Assembly (NCBI GenBank): GCA_029863585.1
Contig: JAOTVC010000005.1
Coordinates: 1-45,646 of the forward strand
Length of the DNA: 45,646 nucleotides
Source of the DNA: Alphaproteobacteria bacterium
Lineage (GTDB): Bacteria; Pseudomonadota; Alphaproteobacteria; SMXQ01
Direction: 5' to 3'
Both the position numbers and the translations under genes were made by a program. Shown piece by piece: positions 8,509 to 17,687 of this stretch (position 1 is its first letter; each line of letters starts with the position of its first letter). The notes beneath the pieces are model-generated. The model was given only the letters and a program-made list of their open reading frames with translations, made no database searches and was not told the DNA's origin.

Positions 8509-9960
8509 CTACTGTTTGGCGAGTTCCGCCGCGACCGCGTCCTCGACGGCGGTGCCCTTGAAGAAGTCGCGGTTCTGCCCGGCATGCAGGGAAATCGGAT
8601 TGCGGAAGGTCATGTCGTCGAAGTCCTCTTCGGTGAGGATGCCGTGTTCCACCAGGCCATAGGCCTCGGCCAGCACGCTTTGCATGTCCTGCACGTCCCA
8701 ATGGGAGATGTCGGAGGAGAAGACCGATTTCAGGCGCGCCCCGAAATGGTTGGCCCTGGCGTTGAAGGCGGTGCCGTTCATGCGGTCGTCGGCCTCGCAT
8801 CCGAAATGGAAATTGGGCACGAACAGGTCGTAGATGTCGCGTTCGCAGGTGATCTCGCAGGCCGCGAATTCGTCGAGCCCTTCGCGCGCCTCTTGGCTGC
8901 CCATGCCGTCGCCGTTGTCGCGGATATCGTCGATCCATTTTTCGAACCAGCGCCCGCCGTACTGCCCGGCAAGGCTCGCCATCAGTTCGCGATCGACCGC
9001 GTCGGGATTGAGGTTGGCATTGAGGGCGTCGATGTTGCGCTTTTCCCAATGCTCGATCAGGTCGTTATAGAGGTTGGTCGCCCAGTTGGCGCCGCCTTCG
9101 AGGAACCCGAAGCGGAGTTCCGGGAACCGCCGGGTGACGCCGCCCATGAACAGCGCCTTGCAGAAGGCTTCGTTGGACGAGGCGAAGTGGCCGATATGGT
9201 TGTAGGTGAAGTTCACCGTCGTCGCCCGGCTGCCGAAGATGCCCGACGTGTGGCTGGTGACCGCCACCTTGAGATCGACGAACTTCTGCCACAGCGGGTC
9301 GTAATCATGGGGGCTGCCGAGGCCGATGGCGTCGATCCATAGCGCGTAACGGGCGAGGTCCGGCGCCTCGCGCGCGATGATCGGCACCGGCCGGCGGACG
9401 ATGCCCGCGACCATGGCCGATTTCAGGCCCAGCTCGTGGACGCAAAATTCCAGCTCCGCGATCGCCTCATTGGGCGTGTGCATGGGAATCACCGCCGCCG
9501 GCGTCAGGCGGTCGGCGTTGTCGGCGAACATTTCCGCGTGCATGAGGTTGATGGCGCGGCAGCCGGCCCTGCGAATTTCCTCATCCGCCAACCGGTTGAC
9601 GTGAAGCTTGGAGGGATAGACCACGGAAAAGTCGATGCCGAAATTGTCCATGCGCGCGCGCATTAGGCCGGGCAGCATGGTCGTCGCCCGGTCCATGGTG
9701 TTGCCCGCGGGCAGAATCCAGAACGGCGGCCGCTGGACCCGGCGGTCGTCGCGCTCGTCTGGCGTCAGCTCGTACCAGTGCGATGCCCCGCCCCGGAGGT
9801 TCGCCTGGTAGCGCTCGGCCACGGCCCGGCCGCCCACCTGGGTGAGGAATTCAAGGAACACGGGATCGTATTCGGAGGTATGGGCGTCCGAATCGATGAC
9901 CGGGTGCCCAAGCTTCTCCCGGACCTTTTGCGAGGCGTCCTCGCGGGAGAGATCGTCCAT
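8509..9960 (-). CDS. Amidohydrolase family protein (Amidohydro_2/ACMSD-like)
   Basis: 'HPVIDSDAHTSEYDPVFLEFL', 'AINLMHAEMFADNADRLTPAAVIPMHTPNEAIAELEFC', 'FLEGGANW', 'FSSDISHWDV'. Confidence 0.85.
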   Translation of the reverse strand: MDDLSREDASQKVREKLGHPVIDSDAHTSEYDPVFLEFLTQVGGRAVAERYQANLRGGASHWYELTPDERDDRRVQRPPFWILPAGNTMDRATTMLPGLMRARMDNFGIDFSVVYPSKLHVNRLADEEIRRAGCRAINLMHAEMFADNADRLTPAAVIPMHTPNEAIAELEFCVHELGLKSAMVAGIVRRPVPIIAREAPDLARYALWIDAIGLGSPHDYDPLWQKFVDLKVAVTSHTSGIFGSRATTVNFTYNHIGHFASSNEAFCKALFMGGVTRRFPELRFGFLEGGANWATNLYNDLIEHWEKRNIDALNANLNPDAVDRELMASLAGQYGGRWFEKWIDDIRDNGDGMGSQEAREGLDEFAACEITCERDIYDLFVPNFHFGCEADDRMNGTAFNARANHFGARLKSVFSSDISHWDVQDMQSVLAEAYGLVEHGILTEEDFDDMTFRNPISLHAGQNRDFFKGTAVEDAVAAELAKQ

Positions 9961-10005
9961 GATCTGTCTTGCCTCCCTAATCCGGCCCTTCGCCACACCC
10001 GGCGG

Positions 10006-11115
10006 TTACTGGGCGGCTTCCATGATCGCCGCCTCATCGAAATACTTGCCCATCTGGGATTCCACCCCGTTCTTGGCCAGCTCTTCCAGAAACATGCGGT
10101 GAATGCGGGGGTCCTGATCCTCGTAACTGATCTGCCGGCCGCCTTCCTTGACATCCACTTCGGCGTTGGTCCCTTGGTCCTTCTTATCCTGCGTCAACGG
10201 GTAACGAATGGACCCCCAGTTCAGGGCGATGTAGCGCGCCGGCACCGGGCTGGTGCAGAAATGCTGATGGAACATGCGTTCGGGCGGCGTGAACACCACG
10301 CCGTGATGCCAGGGGTGGCGCACGTAGTCCTCGTCTCCTTCGTACCACAAGAGCGAATACCCGTGCCCCGTGATGCAAATGACGTGCGCCCCGGGCCGAT
10401 GCCAATGAGCCTTCTTATACGACCCCACGGGCATTTCCGAACTATGGACGTGCATGACGCTTTCGGCGAGGATGAACTTCATATTGGAGCTTCCCGCACC
10501 GCGCTTGTCCCAACCCTTTAGCTCGAAATTGACCATGTCGGGCACGAAATTGGTTTCCCACATGTGGCGGCCCGGTGTCATGGGAACGAAATCACCTTCA
10601 CCGGCGAAATGGTCGGCCTTGCCCGTGCGTTCGGGAAATTTGAAGGGATTGTCGAACAGGAAGTCCTCGTTGCGGTAGTTATTGAAGAGAATGGGAAAGT
10701 CGGAGCAGACGACGAGGCGCGCGCGCTCACTGCCCGAACCGTTGAACAGCCGGTAGCGCGCATTGAGCGGTGGCGAAAACAGGCTGTTGGGGCCCCACTC
10801 GAATGTGTGCTGGCCGCCATCCGCGGTCTCCACGGTGGCGCTGCCAGCGCCGGAAAGGACGAAGAACACCTCGTCGAAGACATGGGACATGGGTTCGCTT
10901 GCCCCGCCCGGCGGCAGGTCGATCACGAACAGGGTGACGAAATCGCCGCGGCCTTTGGTATGGATGATGGCGCCATCTGTGCCGAACCGCGCCCAGGGTT
11001 TGGTGTCCACCTTGTGCAGATCGACCGCGAAATCCTCGACGATGGGGACACCCTCGCCCGCCGCCCAATCGAGATATGGGTCGAGACAAAATTTGCTATC
11101 CGCCGGTTCGCTCAT
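10006..11115 (-). CDS. Cupin-domain (bicupin-like) protein
   Basis: N-terminal cupin 'PMSHVFDEVFFVLSGAGSATVE' and C-terminal cupin 'KKAHWHRPGAHVICITGHGYSLLW...PPERMFHQHF'. Confidence 0.78.
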   Translation of the reverse strand: MSEPADSKFCLDPYLDWAAGEGVPIVEDFAVDLHKVDTKPWARFGTDGAIIHTKGRGDFVTLFVIDLPPGGASEPMSHVFDEVFFVLSGAGSATVETADGGQHTFEWGPNSLFSPPLNARYRLFNGSGSERARLVVCSDFPILFNNYRNEDFLFDNPFKFPERTGKADHFAGEGDFVPMTPGRHMWETNFVPDMVNFELKGWDKRGAGSSNMKFILAESVMHVHSSEMPVGSYKKAHWHRPGAHVICITGHGYSLLWYEGDEDYVRHPWHHGVVFTPPERMFHQHFCTSPVPARYIALNWGSIRYPLTQDKKDQGTNAEVDVKEGGRQISYEDQDPRIHRMFLEELAKNGVESQMGKYFDEAAIMEAAQ

Positions 11116-11376
11116 CGATCACCCCCTGGTTTGATGCGGACCCCTCGGCACCGACCGCCCGGGTTTGACCCGCCGGCGCGCTCTTTTCTTGTCAAAATCC
11201 TAGCACATCGCGCCGATCTGTCACATCGGACGGGTGCCGGTTTGATGCGGGCGGCGACGAATCCGCCTTGCCCTCGGGATTTCCCTGAACCTATGCTGGC
11301 GATGGAGTCAAGATCTTGCCGGGCGCGCCGCGTGGCGGCCGGGCGATGATAATTCCAACTCGGGAGGAAGGCAGTG

Positions 11377-12441
11377 ATGGGTCAGCATTCGAAAGCCGCA
11401 ATGTGCGCCAGCTTGGCGGCGCTCCTACTCGGCGCCGGGGGCCTCAGCCCGGCCCAGGCCGAGGATTTCTACAAGGGCAAACGGATCAAGTTCCTGGTCG
11501 GTTCCAGCGCCGGCGGCGGTTACGATACCTTCGCCCGGGTGCTGGCGCGCCATTACGGCAAGCACATCGCCGGCAATCCCAGCTTCATCGTGCAGAACAT
11601 GCCCGGCGCGTCCAGCCGCAAGGTCGCCAACTTCATCTATGCCCAGGCCCCCAAGGACGGCACCACCATCGCCGCGGTGTTCAGCGGCATCCCGACCGAA
11701 CCGCTGGTCAACCCGGACAAGGCGCATTTCGATGCCCGCAAGTTCACCTGGATCGGCAGCGCCAACAAGGGCACGTTCGTCGGCTTCGTTTGGGCCACCG
11801 CGCCGGTCACGACGCTCGACGGCCTCAAGACCAAGCAGATGATCGTCGGCGCCTCGGGCGGCGCGACCTACGACTTCCCGGCGCTCGCCAACGAGTTGCT
11901 GGGCCTCAATTTCAAGATCATCTCCGGCTATACCGGCACCAAGCAAATCGGCCTCGCCATGGAACGCGGCGAAGTCCATGGCAATGCCGGCACGACCTGG
12001 GCGTCGATCAAGACCCAGCACCCCGGCTGGCTCAAGGAAAAGAAGGTCAAGGTGTTCGTGCAGTACGCCCGGGACAAGCATCCGGAACTGCCCGATGTTC
12101 CGCAGATGATGGACCTCGCCAAGAACGACAACGACCGCCAGGCCCTCAACCTGATGTACGTCCGCCAGGAATACCAGCGGCCCTACATCGCCCCGCCGGG
12201 CCTGCCCGCGGACCGGGTCAAGATCCTGCGTGCCGCCTTCAATGCGACCATGAAGGACCCAGCCTACCTCGATGACGCCAAGAAGCGCCGGCTCGAGATC
12301 TCGCCGTTGTCCGGCGAGCGGATCGAAGCCCTGATCGCCGAGGTCTACAAGACGCCCAAGGATGTGGTCGATCGGGTCCGGGCGATCCTCAACAAGCGGC
12401 CGAAGGCGCCGAAGAAGGCCTCCAAGAAAAAGAAGAATTGA
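11377..12441 (+). CDS. Tripartite tricarboxylate transporter (Bug/TctC-like) substrate-binding protein
   Basis: 'EDFYKGKRIKFLVGSSAGGGYDTFARVLARHYGKHIAGNPSFIVQNMPGASS'; GGGAGGAAGG before GTG/ATG; Lys-rich end PKKASKKKKN. Confidence 0.9.
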   Translation: MGQHSKAAMCASLAALLLGAGGLSPAQAEDFYKGKRIKFLVGSSAGGGYDTFARVLARHYGKHIAGNPSFIVQNMPGASSRKVANFIYAQAPKDGTTIAAVFSGIPTEPLVNPDKAHFDARKFTWIGSANKGTFVGFVWATAPVTTLDGLKTKQMIVGASGGATYDFPALANELLGLNFKIISGYTGTKQIGLAMERGEVHGNAGTTWASIKTQHPGWLKEKKVKVFVQYARDKHPELPDVPQMMDLAKNDNDRQALNLMYVRQEYQRPYIAPPGLPADRVKILRAAFNATMKDPAYLDDAKKRRLEISPLSGERIEALIAEVYKTPKDVVDRVRAILNKRPKAPKKASKKKKN

Positions 12442-12459
12442 CCTGTAACCGGCCATTGC

Positions 12460-12481
12460 GGGCGGGCCAACCGGCCCGCCC
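12460..12481 (+). terminator. Candidate terminator hairpin after TTT binding protein
   Basis: GGGCGGGCC-aacc-GGCCCGCCC (9-bp stem) followed by cgtttcctcccctttg; weak T-tract. Confidence 0.5.
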
Positions 12482-12523
12482 CGTTTCCTCCCCTTTGCCG
12501 CGCCGCTGCGGCGATTGAGCGCC

Positions 12524-13054
12524 ATGACCAAGACCCTCTATCTGTTACGCCACGCCAAATCGGCCTGGAGCAAGCCCCATCTGGCGGACGCGGAGCGGCC
12601 GCTGACGGCGCGCGGCCGCAAGGCGGGCACGCGGATGGGAAAGGCGATCGCCCGCCGGGGCTGGGTTCCGGAACTAGTGCTCTGTTCCACCACCGCGCGG
12701 ACGCGGGAGACTTTCAAGCACCTCGCCAAGGGCCTGGAAAAGGTGATGCCCGGAGCAACGCCGCCGGTCGCGTTCGAAGACGGCCTCTACCTCGCCGATG
12801 CCGACGCGCTGCTGGCCCGCAGCCGGGCGGTGGGGGACCCACTCGCCTCGGCTCTGATCCTCGGCCACAACACCTGTCTTCAGGACTTCGCCCTGGCCCT
12901 GCCGGCGGGCGGCGGTCCGCTGGTCGACAAGATCGCGGCGAAATTCCCCACCGCCGCCCTCGCCGTCATCCGGTTCGATATCGAAAGCTGGCGGGATCTG
13001 GTCCCCGGTGGTGGGTGCCTTACCGACGTGCTTTATCCGCGCGACCTCGACTGA
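12524..13054 (+). CDS. Histidine phosphatase family protein (SixA-like)
   Basis: 'LYLLRHAKSAWSK...DAERPLTARGRKAG', 'LILGHNTCLQDF' RHG/His-phosphatase motifs. Confidence 0.9.
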   Translation: MTKTLYLLRHAKSAWSKPHLADAERPLTARGRKAGTRMGKAIARRGWVPELVLCSTTARTRETFKHLAKGLEKVMPGATPPVAFEDGLYLADADALLARSRAVGDPLASALILGHNTCLQDFALALPAGGGPLVDKIAAKFPTAALAVIRFDIESWRDLVPGGGCLTDVLYPRDLD

Positions 13055-13074
13055 CCCCGGGCCGCGCGCGGGCT

Positions 13075-13680
13075 TCAGTCGGGAGGCAACAGCGGCGTCT
13101 TGCCCGGAGGGACCTGCATGTCGAAGGCACAGAGCAGCGCCGCCGTTCCGGCGTAATTGCCCATCAGCGAGACCACGTCCACCAGCATGCGGGGCCCGAA
13201 AATCTCAAGCGCTTTTGCGTAGGTCTCGGACGAGACCCTGCGGGTGACGAACATCTCCCGCCCCAGCCGGATTACGGCGGCCTGATCGGCGGGCGCGGCG
13301 GCAGGCTCCTTGCGATGTTTGATGGCGTCGATCACCTCCCGTGCCACCCCTTCCTTGAGCGCCAGGGGCTCATGGGCGGTCCATTCGAACTGGCTGTCGC
13401 ATTCGCGCGCGGTCACCAGGATCGCGGTCTCGCGGATCGCGGGATCGAGCCCGGCCTCGCCCCGGAAATAGTGGGTGAGATCGCGGGTGTATTCGGACAC
13501 CCGCGGGCTGTGCAGCTTGATCCCGCCCGGCCCCCACAGGCCGGCGATGGACTCGCCGCCGGGATCGACATGGGCGTCATAGATCTCCTGGCCGACCGGG
13601 TCCAGCGCCGCGCGCTCCACCGGAGAAAGGCGGCAGCCGGAATCGGGGTGGATGTCGGAGGGCTGCCCCGTGTCGTCCAT
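13075..13680 (-). CDS. Carboxymuconolactone decarboxylase family protein
   Basis: 'LDPAIRETAILVTARECDSQFEWTAHEPLALKEGVAREVIDAIKH' CMD/AhpD-like core without CxxC. Confidence 0.82.
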   Translation of the reverse strand: MDDTGQPSDIHPDSGCRLSPVERAALDPVGQEIYDAHVDPGGESIAGLWGPGGIKLHSPRVSEYTRDLTHYFRGEAGLDPAIRETAILVTARECDSQFEWTAHEPLALKEGVAREVIDAIKHRKEPAAAPADQAAVIRLGREMFVTRRVSSETYAKALEIFGPRMLVDVVSLMGNYAGTAALLCAFDMQVPPGKTPLLPPD

Positions 13681-13715
13681 GTCTACGCCTTCCCTTGTCT
13701 TGCTCCGCATCCGCC

Positions 13716-15443
13716 CTAGCGTCGCACGTCGCCGTCTGCGCCGATGGCAACGCCGTAGGCCGCTACCGCCGCGTCTTCCGTGATGTAACCGCGCCTGAGG
13801 TCACGCGCGATCAGGTCGAGTTCGCGCTCCGCCGGATCGCCGTAACCGCCGCCGCCGCCGGTCTCCAGCACCGCCCTGTCGCCGGGCTTGAGCGGCACGC
13901 CCTTGGCCTTGCACAGCACCTCGCCGTCGCCGCCGCCGCCGCGGTAGACCGTGACCAGCCCGGATTTCCCGGGCGCGCCGCCGCGCACGCCCCAGGGCGG
14001 CGTCTTGGTGCGGTCCAGGTTGGTCTGCAGGAAGCAATCGTCCAGGATGGTGTAGGACTTGCGGAATCCGAGCCCGCCCCGGAACTTGCCGGGCCCGCCG
14101 GAATCGGCCCGCAGGGTGCATTCCTCGATGCGGAAGGGCAAAATGGTTTCCTGCAGTTCCATGGGGATCAGCCTTGTGTCGCCATGGGCCATGGTGCGGA
14201 ACGGTCCGGCCCCGTCATGCCAGGCGCAGGCGCCCCAGCCGCCATGGCCGCTGTCATGGCCGTTGAAGGCTTCACCGGTCTTCTTGCGGCCGTAGACGCG
14301 GAAGCCCGAATGGGTGGCGAAATGACCGCCGGTGACGTGTTCCGGCATGGCCTGTTCGAAGGCCCGGATGACGGCGTCGATCACGGTCGGGAAGGGCATC
14401 GAATAGTTGCCCATGGGGGCGGTCGGCGGCGCGCTCAGGATCTTGCCCTCGGGCAGGATCAGTTTCAGCGGGCGGAAGACGCCTTCGTTGGCGCCTTCCT
14501 TGGGGACCACCAGGTATTTGAAGGCGACCCGGGCGGTGGTCACGCCGCCGCCGAAATAGCCCGAGTTGATGCAGCCGGGCGCGGCATCGCCCATGCCGGA
14601 GTAATCCACCGTGATCTCGTCGCCGTCGACGGTGATCTTGACGCGGACCGGGATCGGCACGTCGTGGTCGCCGTCGTTGTCGAGCCACGTCTCGGTCTCG
14701 TAGGTGCCGTCGGGCATCTCGCGGATCCGCGCCCGGGCCGCCGCCTCCCCGGCATCGAGGATCGCCGTCACCGCGCGGAAGAAGGTCTCCAATCCATAGC
14801 GTTCGGCCAGCGCCCGGGTGAGGTCGCGGCCCAGCAGGCAGCCCGCAAGCTGTGCCGAAATGTCGCCCATCAGCTCCACCGGCAGCCGGGTGTTGTTTTC
14901 GATGATGCGATAGACCTCGTCGATCGGCTCGCCCTTGGACCACAGCTTGATGGAGCGCAGCTGCAGCCCTTCTTCGAAGATGTCGCGCGAGCGCGGCGTC
15001 GAGCCGCCGATGTCGATCCAATGCACGTTGATGGCGAAGAAACCGATCAGGGTGGCCCCGTCGGGCCCGCCGTAGATCGGCGTGTACATCACCGTGTTGT
15101 TGAGGTGCTGGCCCTGGACGGCAGCGTGGTTGCACACCACCACGTCGCCCTCGAACAGTCGCTCGCGGCCGTAGATCTCGAGCCCGTCGCGCACGGCGGT
15201 GCCGACCGAATCGGCGACGAAGGGCGGCATGCCGCCGGTCGATTGCGCCACCAGCTGGCCGTCGGCATCCACCAGGCCGACGGCGAAGTCCTTGTATTCG
15301 TAAATATAGGGGCTGAACGCGGTGCGCGTGATATTGGCGTCGATCTGGTCGGTGATGCCGATGATGCCGTGGCGAATCACTTCCAGGGTGATGGGATCGA
15401 TGGCCGCGTCCCCGGCCTTGGCGCTGTCGCTATCCGCTTCCAT
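13716..15443 (-). CDS. Hydantoinase B/oxoprolinase family protein
   Basis: 'DPITLEVIRHGIIGITDQIDANITRTAFSPYIYEYKDFAVGLVD', 'RPDSGG/RADSGGPGKFRGGLG' motifs; ATG at 15443. Confidence 0.93.
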   Translation of the reverse strand: MEADSDSAKAGDAAIDPITLEVIRHGIIGITDQIDANITRTAFSPYIYEYKDFAVGLVDADGQLVAQSTGGMPPFVADSVGTAVRDGLEIYGRERLFEGDVVVCNHAAVQGQHLNNTVMYTPIYGGPDGATLIGFFAINVHWIDIGGSTPRSRDIFEEGLQLRSIKLWSKGEPIDEVYRIIENNTRLPVELMGDISAQLAGCLLGRDLTRALAERYGLETFFRAVTAILDAGEAAARARIREMPDGTYETETWLDNDGDHDVPIPVRVKITVDGDEITVDYSGMGDAAPGCINSGYFGGGVTTARVAFKYLVVPKEGANEGVFRPLKLILPEGKILSAPPTAPMGNYSMPFPTVIDAVIRAFEQAMPEHVTGGHFATHSGFRVYGRKKTGEAFNGHDSGHGGWGACAWHDGAGPFRTMAHGDTRLIPMELQETILPFRIEECTLRADSGGPGKFRGGLGFRKSYTILDDCFLQTNLDRTKTPPWGVRGGAPGKSGLVTVYRGGGGDGEVLCKAKGVPLKPGDRAVLETGGGGGYGDPAERELDLIARDLRRGYITEDAAVAAYGVAIGADGDVRR

Positions 15444-15448
15444 GGTCC

Positions 15449-17494
15449 TTATTCCTCTCCGCAATGGATGCGGATCTCGTGAAGCTTTCCGATCTCGAAG
15501 CGATCGTCGGGACCGATGAGGGTGGTCGAGCCGAACTCCTCGATCACCGCCGGACCGGCGCCCTGAAACCCGGGCGCGAGCGACGCGCGGTCATAGATCT
15601 TGGTCGCCAGCGCCGCGCCCTGGAACGTCACCAGCCGCTCGCCTTCCGGGACCGCGTCGCCGGCGGCGCGCGGCAGGCGCGCGATATCCGGCCGGTCGAG
15701 CGCCGCGAAGGCCGAAAGATGCAGGGCCTGGAACTCGACCTCGGCCTTGGCGTCGGCATGGCCGTAGCGGCGCTTGTAGTCATGGGCGAAGGCATCCCGG
15801 ATCGCCGCCACATCGCGCAGGCCGGAAACCGGCACCTTGATGTTGTGGCGCTGGCCGCAGTAACGCATCTCCGCATGATGTTCGAAATAGACGTCCTTGG
15901 CCCCGAAGTCGCGCGCCAGCGCCTTGGCGGCGGCGTCTTCCATGGCCAGGAACTGCGCCGTCATGGTCTCCACCATTGCTTGATCGAGAGGCCCGGTGAA
16001 GGTCTCCGCCGCGTCGATCCGGGCATCGGCCAGGAGCATGCCGATGGCGGAAAAATTGCCCGGTTCCGGCGGCACGATGACCAGCGGGATGTTGAGCTCC
16101 CGCGCCAGGTTGGCGGCGTGCAGCGGCCCGCCCCCGCCATAGGAGAACAGCGCGAAGTCACGCGGGTCCAATCCGTGTTCGACCGATACCCGGCGGATCG
16201 CGCCGGCCATGGTGACGGTGGCGATGGCAAGCACGCCCTCGGCCATGCGGATGGCGCCGTCAGCGCCCCCATATCCCAGCGGGCCCGCCACCTGCTCGGC
16301 GATCGCCTGGGCGGCGCCGGGGGCGTCCAGCTTGAGCTTGCCGCCCAGGAACTTCTCGGCATTGAGGCGGCCCAGCACCAGGTTGGCGTCGGTCACGGTC
16401 GGCCGCGTGCCGCCCTGGCCGTAGCAGACCGGACCGGGGCTGGAACCGGCGCTCTCCGGTCCCACGTGGAGCCGGGTCTGATCGTCGAGCCAGGCGATGG
16501 AACCGCCGCCGGAGCCCACCTCGACGATGTCGATGACCGGCGACTTGATGGGGAAGCCCTTGACGTAGCCGTTGACGTAATAGACCGAATCCACCGAAAA
16601 GCGGCCCTGGTCGATGAGCGCGCATTTCGCCGTGGTACCGCCCATGTCGAAGGAGATCAGGTTCTTGAGGCCGAGCGCCTGGGCATAGGCGCCGGCGCCG
16701 ATGCAGCCGCCGATGGGCCCCGATTCCACCAGCGCGACCGGCTGGCGGCAGGTCCGCTCGACCGAGATCAGGCCGCCGTTGGATCCCATCATGAAGAGCG
16801 ACCCGTCGAAGCCGCGGCCCTCCATGTCGCTTTCCAGCCGGCGCACATAGGTGCTGACCTGAGGGCCGACATAGGCGTTGGCGGCGGCGGTGGAGGAGCG
16901 TTCGTATTCGTACCATTCCCGGGTCAGCTCCGTGGAATAGGTCACGTAGACGCCGGGCAGGTTGGATTTGAGGATCTCCGCCGCCTCGGCCTCATGGCGG
17001 GGGTCGAGATAGGAATTCATGAAGAAGACGGCGACCGCCTCGACGTCGAGGGACCTGAGATGCGACGCCAGGTCCGCCAGCGCTTGCACGTCCAGCGGCG
17101 TGATGATCTCGCCGTCGGCGCCGATGCGTTCCGGCACCTCGAAGCGCAGATCGCGGGGGATCAGCGGTTCGTCGCGTTCGTAATAGAGGTCGAAGGGGTC
17201 GGGCCGGTTGGCGCGGGCGATTTCCAGGACGTCGCGGAAGCCCTTGGTTGTGACCAATGCCGTCTTGGCGCCCTGGCGCTGGATCAGCGAGTTGATGACC
17301 AGGGTCGTGCCGTGGTTGAGCAGCTCGGCATCGGCCGGGCCGACACCGGCCTGATCGAAGCAGGTGAGAATACCGTCCACGAAATTGCCGTAGGTGGTCG
17401 GGCTCTTGGCGTAGATCACGTCCTTGGTGACCGGATCGAAGGCGACGAGATCGGTGAACGTCCCCCCGATGTCGACAGCGACGGCGAAACTCAT
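15449..17494 (-). CDS. Hydantoinase/oxoprolinase A family protein
   Basis: 'FAVAVDIGGTFTDLVAFDPVT', 'LNHGTTLVINSLIQRQGAKTALVTTKGFRD', 'SFDMGGTTAKCALI'. Confidence 0.94.
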   Translation of the reverse strand: MSFAVAVDIGGTFTDLVAFDPVTKDVIYAKSPTTYGNFVDGILTCFDQAGVGPADAELLNHGTTLVINSLIQRQGAKTALVTTKGFRDVLEIARANRPDPFDLYYERDEPLIPRDLRFEVPERIGADGEIITPLDVQALADLASHLRSLDVEAVAVFFMNSYLDPRHEAEAAEILKSNLPGVYVTYSTELTREWYEYERSSTAAANAYVGPQVSTYVRRLESDMEGRGFDGSLFMMGSNGGLISVERTCRQPVALVESGPIGGCIGAGAYAQALGLKNLISFDMGGTTAKCALIDQGRFSVDSVYYVNGYVKGFPIKSPVIDIVEVGSGGGSIAWLDDQTRLHVGPESAGSSPGPVCYGQGGTRPTVTDANLVLGRLNAEKFLGGKLKLDAPGAAQAIAEQVAGPLGYGGADGAIRMAEGVLAIATVTMAGAIRRVSVEHGLDPRDFALFSYGGGGPLHAANLARELNIPLVIVPPEPGNFSAIGMLLADARIDAAETFTGPLDQAMVETMTAQFLAMEDAAAKALARDFGAKDVYFEHHAEMRYCGQRHNIKVPVSGLRDVAAIRDAFAHDYKRRYGHADAKAEVEFQALHLSAFAALDRPDIARLPRAAGDAVPEGERLVTFQGAALATKIYDRASLAPGFQGAGPAVIEEFGSTTLIGPDDRFEIGKLHEIRIHCGEE

Positions 17495-17687
17495 TCAAAA
17501 CCCCTCAAGTGATTGCCTCCCGTTCTTGCGCAACATGACATACACCACTTCCCCAAATCCCCCAACGGCGAAGCCGCCGCCCACCCAAACAAGGGTGACA
17601 CACAAGGCGGTTTCCAGATAGGCTTGCGGCTAAACTCGGCAGCCCAGCCAATGGGCGCCCTGGCTTCATTTTTTGGGGAGGTTCTTC

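Noticed and set aside
8342-9049. N-terminal extension of the binding-protein ORF 7280-9049
   Set aside because: Overlaps the amidohydrolase out of frame; the real start with signal peptide and SD is at 8341.
13695-15482. 595-aa plus-strand ORF
   Set aside because: Antisense to hyuB; no domain signature.
15464-17512. 682-aa plus-strand ORF
   Set aside because: Mirror of hyuA in the antisense codon-phase frame; a GC-codon-bias artefact.
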